Shown here: one piece after another, positions 1-10,956 of the stretch | How the letters are laid out: every line of letters begins with the position of its first letter | Position numbering within the stretch: position 1 is the stretch's first letter | Assembly: GCA_964023275.1 (NCBI GenBank) | Contig: OZ029928.1 | Coordinates: 16,915,676-16,979,675 of the forward strand | Source of the DNA: Norana najaformis | Taxonomy: Eukaryota; Annelida; Clitellata; Crassiclitellata; Hormogastridae | Direction: 5' to 3' | Length of the DNA: 64,000 nt | Notes under the pieces: model-generated | What the model saw: the letters and a program-made list of their open reading frames with translations, nothing else | Told to the model about the DNA's origin: nothing | The model's database searches: none | Made by a program: the position numbers and the translations under genes

Positions 1-51
1 GTCCTGTCACATCCATCTTGGGCTTCATATTGTTTTCTGCCCTACGTTCAA

Positions 52-246
52 TAATCCATCTCCAATCCCAAACACCACCCACCGTAGCTGCCACGCTGTC
101 TCTCTGCCTAACTCTTGGATCTTGACCTGGAACCGAACACTTTCTACCTATCGATTTTGTTTTGACTACGCGCCTGTGAATAAGCATGTCCCCGTGACGT
201 GGCTTTTGTTGGGCGCTGTGGAAATCTTCGGATTACGATTACGAAT
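52..246 (-). mobile_element. SINE-A copy
   Basis: Minus-strand SINE-A: TTGGGCGCTGT, TCACAGGCGC-type segment, ATCGATTTTGTTTTGA, GGAACCGAAC and TCTTGGATCTTGACC, ending in the TCGTAA head at 246. No box A/B could be assigned with confidence. Confidence 0.75.
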
Positions 247-440
247 AGTCTATTCTTCTCTGACGATGGTCACTACTAGAATCATTCTAAATGACCAGTG
301 ATTAGGAGGACTTGTGGTATAAGGCAAAAGCACCACTGAAATCCACAGATTACATCTGATTAGATTAACATTTCTAACTCCTACCGATAATGGAACTATG
401 GTCAATGCTGAGTAAAGTGAAAGGCAAAGCAACAGTCTGG
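247..440. other. No feature recognised
   Basis: Unique-looking AT-rich sequence between SINE-A and the minisatellite; no convincing coding or repeat signal. Confidence 0.5.
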
Positions 441-510
441 AGTCAGCCTAGTGAAACCAACACTGCAATCAATACAGGCCACGATATCAACAGGGAAATA
501 TATAGAGACA

Positions 511-1650
511 GGTAAATCAGACCAGTAGGGCAATCTATAAAGACAGAGATATCAGCAGGGCAACCCACAGGGACAGAGATATCAGCATGGCAACCCACAG
601 GGACAGAGATATCAGCAGGGCAAACCATGAGGACAAAGATATCAGCAGGGCAAACCATGGGGACAAAGATATCAGCAGGGCAAACCAAAGGGACAAAGAT
701 ATCAGCAGGGCAAACCACAGGGACAGAGATATCAGCAGGGCAAACCACAGGGACAGAGATATCAGCAGGGCAAACCACGGGGACAGAGATATCAGCAGGG
801 CAAACCACAGGGACAGAGATATCAGCAGGGCAAACCACGGGAAAAAAGATATCAGCAGGGCAAACCACAGGGACAGAGATATCAGCAGGGCAAACCAAAG
901 GGACAGAGATATCAGCAGGGCAAACCATGGGGACAAAGATATCAGCAGGGCAAACCACGGGGACAGAGATATCAGCAGGGCAAACCACAGGGACAGAGAT
1001 ATCAGCAGGGCAAACCACGGGAAAAGAGATATCAGCAGGGCAAACCACAGGGACAGAGATATCAGCAGGGCAAACCATAGGGACAGAGATATCAGCAGGG
1101 CAACCCACAGGGACAGAGATATCAGCATGGCAACCCACAGGGACAGAGATATCAGCATGGCAACCCACAGGGACAGAGATATCAGCAGGGCAAACCATGA
1201 GGACAAAGATATCAGCAGGGCAAACCATGGGGACAAAGATATCAGCAGGGCAAACCAAAGGGACAAAGATATCAGCAGGGCAAACCACAGGGACAGAGAT
1301 ATCAGCAGGGCAAACCACAGGGACAGAGATATCAGCAGGGCAAACCACGGGGACAGAGATATCAGCAGGGCAAACCACAGGGACAGAGATATCAGCAGGG
1401 CAAACCACGGGAAAAGAGATATCAGCAGGGCAAACCACAGGGACAGAGATATCAGCAGGGCAAACCAAAGGGACAGAGATATCAGCAGGGCAAACCATGG
1501 GGACAAAGATATCTGCAGGGCAAACCACAGGGACAGAGATATCTGCAGGGGAAACCATAGGAGCAGGGAAGTCAGTATGGCAAGCCATAGGGACAAGGAA
1601 ATCTGTAGGGCAATCCATAAGGACAGAGATATATCATTAGGGCAATTCAT
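511..1650. repeat. 30-bp minisatellite with 570-bp higher-order period
   Basis: About 36-38 units built on GATATCAGCAGGGCAAACC and a variable NNNGGGACAGA. Variant order (ATGA, ATGG, AAAG, ACAG, ACAG, ACGG...) at 627 recurs at 1197, a 19-unit higher-order repeat. It is open in several frames on both strands simply because 30 is a multiple of 3; not taken as a gene. Confidence 0.9.
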
Positions 1651-2608
1651 AGGAAATCAGGAGTTTCGAACATTGTGCAGTGATATGACCTGGACTAAAT
1701 ATTTAAAAGCCGGACTACATAAACTAACTACATTGCGTTGAGAAACATAATAGCTTAGAAATCTTGAATTATTTCAAATTACAGTACGTTACATGACCTA
1801 GCCTTACGGATCCAGAATTGCGCTAAACAAATGCTCTAGACTGATACACGTTGCAGTCTGGACACGATGCACGGTACAAGCGAAACCAAAATGTTCAACT
1901 TTATTTCCAAAAGCTAATAAAACCAGACTGACGCAAATATTTCCATCACATTCACCTACCAGCGACGGTGTTTCCATTTGAAGTTGCCATGCCGTCCGAT
2001 GGTCCAAAATTCCGTTTAAAGCAGCTGAAATAAACTCATCCAACCACCCTGGAAACGGTCAAACCCCGATACGCCGCACTAACTAGTTCTACAGAATATT
2101 AGACGGGATGACACGCCTCTGGGACAATTTATTGTGCGCTTTGTTTAACTTTTACACGTCCACTCTTGCCCACTTCGTCCCACGATGACCAACCCCAAAG
2201 CCTAAGCATTACCTCCATACGTGAGCATCCGTGTCACTACTTCATCAGCATAACAATAATAATAATAACACAGACGTCCATCATTTAAGGCCGTTCGACA
2301 GGATTCAACACTCAGCCAATGACGTCACATTATTGGAAACTAGCGCCATCTGACAAATTGACTATTTTGCACTAACATGTTCTGCCCTCAAAGGAGACGC
2401 CATGAAGGGACAAATGTCCTGCGAACGACAATAATAGCAATGCTAAATAAGTTAATTAAGCTCCTGTAAAACGCCCCCGAGTGGAACGTAGAAGAGGCGC
2501 TCATTTCCTGCTTCTGCCGGCAACGAATGGATGCAAAAATAGTCCTACATGTATAAAATATAAACTAATACAATTTAAATGTTATAAAATAAGTAGAATA
2601 AGGCAGTC
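1651..2608. other. No gene recognised
   Basis: Contains an 80-codon minus-strand open frame (1804-2043) of unknown nature and a short AAT run near 2260. No splice or domain evidence makes it a gene. Confidence 0.4.
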
Positions 2609-2835
2609 GTCGGCTTACGTTCCATACACGGGGACCTTAGATCAAAGCTATTCGAATACAATCACAACTACTCGAATATCTTTGCTTAAATGGCGTGGCA
2701 TCTGTTCAAAGTGCCAGAGGTGATGAAGGAACTCACCCGATAAATTCATTGAATTCATTCAGGGTCGAGGTCACACGGTCGCCATAGACATTTACATTTA
2801 TTTATCAACAGAAGTTTTGCCACAGTTAAGACAGT
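2609..2835 (+). mobile_element. SINE-B fragment
   Basis: CATACACGGGGACCTTA, AACTCACCCGATAAATTCATT and GTCGAGGTCACACGGTCGCC, ending in ACATTT repeats as in the copies at 8625 and 34385. Confidence 0.6.
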
Positions 2836-3045
2836 AGGGTTGAAACTGTAGGGGTGTAAAAAGTCACCTTTTGAAAAGACAAAAATTAAGATCTTGGGTT
2901 TTTAGTTTATTAGATTGTCTGTTTCATTATTTTTCAGACATCAACAGAATCGTATGGCCTATATATAATGTATTTTATTTAACTTTAAGTAACAGATTTT
3001 GTTGGTGAACGCCACAACGCAACATGATCTGCTTAAACATCGCAG

Positions 3046-3215
3046 CTAATATCGTAATCGTAAACTCGAAATTTCTAAAGCGCTACTTAAAAGCTAAGCG
3101 CAGGCACCACCTTATTGACGAGCGCTGCGTCAAGTCTGTGGTTGTTCAAACATGGACATATCGATGTTGTGCCCCTCTGTGGAGTGTTGACGTTTCCACA
3201 GAAGTATGTTGCCAA
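3046..3215 (+). mobile_element. SINE-A variant
   Basis: TCGTAATCGTAAACTCG head, then TTTCTAAAGCGCTACTTAAA and AGCGCTGCGTCAAGTC; same subfamily as 34062-34165. Confidence 0.6.
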
Positions 3216-3225
3216 CAATATTATT

Positions 3226-3545
3226 TTTTATAATTTCTGCATTAACCAGGTGCCACTATCTAATGACTAATAATCAATCGATGGCGCTGAGCAACGGTGA
3301 GTGAAGGATTTGCTCACCCTCTCAGCGGAGGAGGAGGAGGAGGAGGAAGAGGAGGAGGAGAGGAGGAGGAGGAGGCTCGAACCCGTACTCTCGAACCCGT
3401 ACTCTGGAACCCGTCTAATATTGAATCCGTCTACTCTCGAACCCGTACTCTGGAACCCGTCTAATATTGAATCCATCTACTCTCGAACCCGTACTCTCCG
3501 CTTTACAAGCCAAGTGCTCTAACCAACTGGCTACGGTGCCCCACC
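3226..3545 (-). mobile_element. SINE-D copy with GAG insert
   Basis: On the minus strand: GGCACCGTAGCCAGTTGGTT AGAGCACTTGGC (box A-like), then box B-like GGTTCGAGAGTACGGGTT repeated, and the tail CATCGATTGATTATTAGTCA. A (GAG)n tract interrupts it at 3327-3372. Confidence 0.65.
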
Positions 3546-3911
3546 CTGGGCTCGTTATGCTGTACATGAACCACAATTAACAAACGATAAATAAGATTTT
3601 GTTCATTTGCAAACAACTGGATCTTAAGAGGCTAACACTTCGAGTATCTTCAAGTCCAATCTGAATAATCACGTCACGCAGTCGACATTCTGTTGGCCAG
3701 TGTCTACTTATTTCTTACACTACTGTGCACGTAATTAACGCCCACTGAATAAATAAATGTCTGACAGCAGTGGGAAGTCACTGCGGCCTACAGCTAGACA
3801 GTTACCTAATGACTTATATAGCGCTTTTATAGGAATGCACAGACAACAACAAATGACAGCTTCAAGTGAGACCGTAGTAAAAATTATAATCCAGAAGTCA
3901 GGATGCGGTGC
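3546..3911. other. No feature recognised
   Basis: AT-rich unique-looking sequence; nothing supportable seen. Confidence 0.4.
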
Positions 3912-4185
3912 ATCAGCAAGTTGCAACAGAGAATAATAGTAAAAACAACAGCAACAGCAGCAGCAACAACAACAACACTGGTAACAACCACAACCACAAC
4001 AGCAACAACGACAACAACAAGGAGAAGAAGGTGAAGGAGAAGAAGGAGGAGGAGGAGAAGAAGAAGAAGAAAAAGAAGAAGTACAACAAGAACAACAGTA
4101 ACAACCACAACATCAACCACAACAACAACAACAACAAGAAGGATGAAAAGAAGATGAAGAAGAAGAAGAACAACAATAATAATCT
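3912..4185. repeat. CAA/GAA trinucleotide tract
   Basis: Imperfect CAACAA, GAAGAA and AGAAGG runs; long frames on both strands here are compositional artefacts. Confidence 0.85.
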
Positions 4186-4551
4186 GAGGACTTCTATAGC
4201 GCCACTGTAATAACGCTCAAGGCACCTATCGATAGTCGCTGCTAAGCTAAGTCGTTGTGCAAGCCAAATTCCAGGGCGAGTCCAATCGGAAGCGAAGAAG
4301 GGAATCCAAGCAGACGTGAAACATCCTAAAGAAGAAACGAGTTCTGGAAGAGATGCGATCTAAAGGCCAACACAAACTTTTACCGGAAGAGAGTTTCAAG
4401 AACGTCCACCAAGAGATGTACTTGTTCTCGGTGTAGTCAGAATAAGACAATTACACGACCTGGCAAAGTCCGGCCTTCAGACGAGTCTTAAGTTTAGACT
4501 TTCATGCAAGGGGAACTAAATAGCGCTGCTACGTGTGGACCCCACAATATT
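4186..4551. other. 3' flank of the CABIT-SAM gene
   Basis: Begins with a degraded SINE-like piece (CTATAGCGCCACTGTAATAA). No AATAAA was found on the minus strand close to the stop, so the poly(A) site is not located. Confidence 0.35.
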
Positions 4552-5690
4552 TCATCTTGACGGTCTCCAATTTTCTTTGGCGAACATGACAAGCTTTCGT
4601 GCGTCGATCTGGTCCATCTTGAAGCTCTCGACGAGCATCGGTTCCGTCACGGTAACAAGAACGGCTCCGTCGACGACACGCTCCTTGAACTTCCGCGCAT
4701 ACTTCCTCAGCTTCAGCAGCTCGAGACAGTGCGCCACTTCGTCGACGGTCAGCGAAGCCACGTCCACATCTCGCGGGATCTCAGACGCATCCTTCCACTT
4801 GCGACGCTTCTCTGGAAGGACGCCGCTGTTGCGAGGATCCATCAGTTGTACGTACTGGTGGTCTCCTGTCCGGGCATGTCTGATATCTTCGTACAACTGC
4901 TCAGCCGGTGGGGTTTTGTCCTTTTTCTTCCGACGCAGGCCAGTCCCTGATTTCGGTTTCACCGGCTTCGGTTTCGCCCGGGTGTCGGCGGAAGGAGTTC
5001 GCGGATCTGGCAGTGGCGGTCTCGGGACTTTGTTCTTGGCAGCGGGGACGGCGGCAGCAAAGTCGGCGGGGTTCTTTGTCTTGGATTCTGCTGAGAATTG
5101 TAGCGACGCTTGGAACTGTTCGCTGATCTCTCGGATCGAGTCATACCCGCCGTCTTCGCCGTTACTCCAGTCGTTGCCTGCGGTTGAAGGAGGTGGGTCG
5201 GCTGGGCTGCGGGGTTCATGGTCGATGTCTAAGACGTTACCCATGGACCGGGTATGAGTCCGGGTCATCGGATAACCTGCCTCCGAGGCTGGAAAACAGT
5301 CATCCAGGAGGAATTCCTGCGACAGGGACCGGGTCTTCTTCTGTGTTCGGAAGTTGCAAACCGAAGGCGGAAGGTCAGCAACCCTCTCTGAAAGTGTTCT
5401 CGACGGAAGACCCTGCAGTACTCTCTGAGCGCTTCTCGCGTTGTCTCCACCACTCGGACCGGACTTTTCGAACCTTTTTCGAATACTTTCGACGTCGAGG
5501 CGATTGTTCGGAGCTTTTTGTTCCATAGCTGCAGTCGAGCCGACGTTTCCAGGTGAGCTGTTGTCGCTCGATTCCAGGTGAGGTGTTACCTGCGAAAGGT
5601 GATCGCTCTTGGCATCGGTGCTGTCTTTTCTGATAACGTAGAGGAGACTTGAATGCTGACTACCGTCGGAGTCGCAGAGCAGAACGATGT
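4552..5690 (-). CDS. CABIT-SAM gene exon 5 (linker, SAM domain, stop)
   Basis: Acceptor TTAACTTGTAG at 5692-5691. The frame is open for 379 codons to the stop at 4552, so coding starts upstream of the first ATG of the long open frame (5526). It opens [20 protein letters not shown], completes the CABIT module, then runs through a Ser/Pro-rich linker to a SAM domain with [13 protein letters not shown] and [13 protein letters not shown]. The domain ends four residues before the stop. Confidence 0.87.
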
Positions 5691-8600
5691 CTACAAGTTA
5701 AAATAGTATGACTCTTGGGCTCATTATGCATGCATTAAAGATTTTCCTCATTGGCTGAATGTCTTGAATAAATTAATAAATTAATCGTAATCATAATCCC
5801 GAGATTTCTACAGCGCCCAACGAAAGCCACCTCACGGGGACCAGCTTATTCACAGGCGCTCAGTCAAAACAAAATCGATAGGCAAAAGTGTTGGGTTCCA
5901 GGTCAAGATCCAAAAGTCAGGCAGAGAGACAGCGTGGCAGGTACGGTGAGTGATGTTTGGGATTGGAGCGGAAAGAGGGATAAGAGGAAGAAGGGGAGTG
6001 AGGATAGGATCTGTGAAAGAGGAATGTTTTCAGTTTTGAGTGAATGGTCGATGCAGAAAACTAATGAATGAGTGAATGAATTTACAAATACCAAACAAAA
6101 TATAGCATAGTAAAACCTAAACTAATAAATAAATAAACAGATTTACCATAAACCAATTTTTAAACAATAAGTTAACACGTTAACAGATAATCAAACAATT
6201 CATTAACTGATTGATTCATTTATTAATTATCTACAAAACGAAACTGACTAAACGCGCAAGTAAGTAAGAAAATAGCAAATAAATAAACAAATAAGTAAGG
6301 AAGTAAATAAATAAGTAAATAAATAAATGAAATGAATAGCCAGTCGGTGCCCATATACTGACCGGAAGATGATGGTGGTGCCGTCAGGAGAACAGGCGAC
6401 GGATGGATCTGCTGTTGGCGCAGAGCGTCTGTCCACTGTCGGAAATAGCTGGACGATCTCTTCCGAATTCCGACGACCAAGTCCAGAAGCAAAGGAGCTT
6501 TCGTCGAAATGAGTGTCAACCTCGACTCTAAGGTTGATCCTACGTAAGCAAACAAGCAAGCAAGTAAGTAAGTAGATAAGTAGGTAGGTAGGTAGATAGG
6601 TAGGAAGGAAGGTAGGTAAGTAAGTAAGCTAGCTAGCTAGCAAGCAAGCAAGCAGGTAGGTTGGTAGGTAGGTAGGTTGGTAGGTAGGTAGGTAGGTAGG
6701 TAGGTAGGTAGGTAGGTAGGTAGGTAGGTAGGTAGGTAGGTATGTTGGTAGGTAGGTAGGTAGGTAGGTAGGTAGGTAGGTAGGTAGGTAGGTAGGTAGG
6801 TAGGTAGGTAGGTAGGTAGGTAGGTAGGTAGGTAGGTAGATAGGTAGGTAGGTAGGTAGGTAGGTAGGTAGGTAGGTAGGTAGGTAGGTAGGTAGGTAGG
6901 TAGGTATGTTGGTAGGTAGGTAGGTAGGTAGGTAGGTAGGTCGGTAGGTAGGTAGGTAGGTAGGTAGGTAGGTAGGTAGGTAGGTAGGTAGGTAGGTAGG
7001 TAGGTAGGTAGGTAGGTAGGTAGGTAGGTAGGTAGGTAGGTAGGTAGGTAGGTAGGTAGGTAGGTAGGTTGGTCGGTAGGTTGGTCGGTAGGTTGGTCGG
7101 TAGGTAGGTATGTTGGTAGGTAGGTAGGTTGGTAGGTAGGTATATAGGTTGGTAGGTAGGTAGGTAGGTAGGTAAGCAAGTAAATAAGCAAGCAATAAAG
7201 TAGGTTTGGTAAGTAAGTAAGCAAGTAGGTAAGTAAGTAAGTAAATAAGTAAGTAGTAATTAATAGCACGAAACAAACGACCGGGCTTTCCAAACAACAA
7301 TGCGTACGGTTAAAAAGAAAGTGCAATGTCTGTAAAATGAAGCAGTTTTACTCCACAAGAGGATCCACTCTTGGATCTTGACCCGGAACCGAACCCTTTT
7401 GCCTATCGATTTTGTTTTGACTGAGCGCCTGTGAATAAGCTGGTCACCGCGGCGCGGCTTTCGTTGGGCGCTGTAGAAATCTTGGGATTACGATTACGAT
7501 TACAGTCTGACGTTGTAAACGTCTGTAACGTTTACATGATTACACCGTATTCACAGCGTGGCTACATCGCAGAAAGTTTCACCACTGCAGGCACCCTAAC
7601 TGGTCCACACCGTGCCCCTGTTGTCAGCTGGTAGATGTAGCCGGATGTAAGCTTGCGCAGGACTCATCGGGTTGCAAATTGATTTGCATCTACCATTTTT
7701 CATAGCTTTAAGTAATTAATTAGGCCTAGTTGTGAAAATGATAGAAAAAAACAGGCACTGTTTTTGTAGATAAGTTTGTCCACAGATCTTTTTCACTAGG
7801 TGCACTAAAAGGTATAGACACGTATGTATATGCATTTGTTTTCAAAACGTAAATGGGAAACGTCGACATGCTCTTGATATATACCTTTTCCTTGTAAGTC
7901 ATTAGGATGCCCGACTTGTGAAAACGATAGGAAAAACGTGACTGTTTTTGTAAATGTATTTGATTAAAGATCTTTTTCACTAGCTGTCCTGACAGATAGA
8001 CACATACATATGCATATACATAAGTTTTCAGAACGTAAATGGGAAACGACGACATGCTCTTGATATAGACCTGTCCCTGTAACTCATTAGGAATCTATAT
8101 GAGTTCATGCAACGGTTCTCAAACTTTCTGGTGCGAGGATCTCTTTACTCTCTTAAAAATTATCGAGGACCCTAAAGAGCTTTAATTTAAGTGGGTTATA
8201 TCTGTCGATATTTACCGTATTAGAAATTAAAACTAAGAAATTAATGTATTAATTCCTTACAAAGTAACAATAATAAACCCATTACATATTCGTATAAACG
8301 ACATCTTTTTTAATGAAAATTGGCTGTATTTTCCAAGTATTTTTTTAGTATTACTATGAAAATAGTTTAGACCTCGCGGACCCCTGAAATGGTCTTGGGG
8401 ACCACCACGGGTCCCCAGGGCTGGTGGTCCCCTGGGTCCTCGTACCACACTTTGAGAACCGCTGAGCTAAAAGTCATCTTTATCAACACTTCATACCATG
8501 GCTGCCTCTCAGAACAGGATGACCGCTCATCATCCTTTTCTTTTTCTAGTCTAGTCAGCTTATACAGAACTTAAATTTGATGCACGTATAACCACCAGTA

Positions 8601-9904
8601 AATAAGTAATTAAAGTAATACTTGCCCAGTTAGCTACATCGGTAAGTGCGTACGCCAAGGAGCCTCTGTGCGTGAGGATCCCAGGTTCGCGTCCCGGTCG
8701 TGGCTTATTTCAGAGATTTAAATCTCGGGCTAGTACGGTCCGTGCACGGGGAACTCAAATGGCGTAGCATCCATTCAAACGGACAGCGGTGGTGAAGGAT
8801 CTCACCCGATAAATTCATTGCAAAATGAGCAGGGTCGAGGCCATACGGTCGCTATATAAAACTTATACATTTACATTTACATTTAATACATTTGTTAACA
8901 TGCCATATGTCCATCGACTGAGCGAGGAATCGTAGGCGTATCATAACTTCACCCCTTGCAATTTCTGCGCAGGTCTTCCACTGAAAAGTGAAAATACCCC
9001 TCTTCCGCAGATCATATCCGGATTCGTCTTCTTCCCCTTATCTATCCTGCAGATCCATTTCCAAACACCACCCACCGTAGCCATCCTGACTGCCTGACTC
9101 TCGGATTGACCTGGAACCGAACCCTTGGATTCGAATCTCGGGCTAGCACGGTCCGTACGCGGGAACCTTAAATGGCGTGTCGCCCGTTCAAACGGGAAGG
9201 TGAAGGATCTCACCCGATCAATTCATTGAAAAATCAATGAGCAGAGTCGAGGTCATACGATCGCTGTGTAAAACCGTGCACATTTTACATTTACATTCTT
9301 GCCTATCGATTTTGTTTTGACTGAGCGTCTGTGAATAAGCCGGATAACGCGACTTAGCTTTCGTTGGGCGCTGTTGAAATCTCGACCTTATGATTACGAG
9401 AACTACTTCCTGGTTCGTTGGGAGGTTCACTTGTTCTTTCAGTGGGAAGGGGGTTGCCTTTCAGCTGATCTACATCTTTCGCTTTTCGTTTCTATTCTAC
9501 TGATGACTTTACATCGTCATCCATCTCTCCTCCCGGGATTTATTATCATGTGATATACTCTGGCATACTGATGCTAGTAAGCATGATGTTGATGTTGTTG
9601 TTGTTGTTCATGATGATGGTTGTGGTGGCGGCGATGATGATGACGACGATGATGATTATGAAGAACAGCAAGAGGATGAGGAAAACAAACAACAACCAGA
9701 AGAAGAAGAACAAGAACAAGAAGGAGGTGGTGATGGTGGTGGCAGTAATAGTAGTGTTTATATTATTATTATTATTATTATTATTATTTTTTTTTTTTTT
9801 TTACCAAGGTAAGTATAATCCCTTGGTTGTTCAAAAATTTATTGTTGTTGTTACTGTTGTTGTTATTATTGTTGTTGTTGTTATCTATATTGTTGTTGTT
9901 GTTG

Positions 9905-9993
<89 letters not shown>

Positions 9994-10898
9994 GTAACTA
10001 ATGGTTATAACATTGTGAGTCTATTCCACGAGGACTGAATTCATTTAAAATAACTTGTATGGGCGCCTTCCAATTCTTGATAGGGGCGCGATCAGAGACC
10101 ATGCCAAGCAAAGCGATTCAGAACAAGCCTTAAGTTCAAAATGGCGAATATTCAGTGGAATAAAAGTGCAAATTTTATTTCCCATTTGGTCCTTTTGCAA
10201 CAGTTTTTGCTGCAGTGCAGATAATGAAAATGCAGGAAACTGTCTATTTTATATTCAAAAAGAAAAACAGATTAAATAATAAATTATTAAAAACGACGGA
10301 CATACCATTAATTGCTTGGCCAACAAGGCACGTCTCTTCAATCATGGCGACCGCTGTAAGTTCTCCATAGGCAACGGCGTTTGTTAGGTCAGGTCGGATG
10401 CTAAGCATGACGTCAGGGTCGTCGTCAAGGGCAACTTTTACGTCACCAACGTTGCGAGTATTCTTGAACAGTTCCTTAAGAGTCGAAGGAGGACCTGCTA
10501 CAATTTAAGTTTCTTTTCATGAGTTCCCTGCCCGAAGGAGGTGCTGATGGTGGTGACAGTAATAGTAGTTGTGATATTATTATTATTGTTGTTGTTATTG
10601 TTATTGTTGTCGTTGTTATTATTATTATTATTACTAATTGACTTTATGCCTTTCGGGGATGAGATGAGTGGGGTGGATTCCCGTTACCTTCCTCACAGAC
10701 AATTGTGGGTGAGCAGCTTGCCCAAGGTTGCTACGCAGAAGGCCCGGTAAGAAGTAATACATTCGTTCTATATAATCCGTGGTCCATTTAGTACAGTTAG
10801 GTTAGATAAGGCGAAAAAACGTGAATAAAGCAATTTCTAAATAACTAGAATCTCTCTCTAAGGGTTCGTGGATCTTCTCCAAATGGAATGGCGCATGA

Positions 10899-10956
<58 letters not shown>

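Noticed and set aside
511-1650. Long repeat proteins on both strands
   Set aside because: A 30-bp unit without stops gives open frames automatically; no signal peptide, splice sites or domain.
535-1650. CRISPR-like array
   Set aside because: Units are directly abutting without unique spacers, and the DNA is clearly animal.
1804-2043. 80-codon minus-strand frame
   Set aside because: The composition looks protein-like, but I see no splice sites, domain or neighbour that would support it.
6248-6559. Alternative frame of exon 4 reading [20 protein letters not shown]
   Set aside because: It looks plausible alone but does not join exon 3 or exon 5 in phase; the other frame does both.
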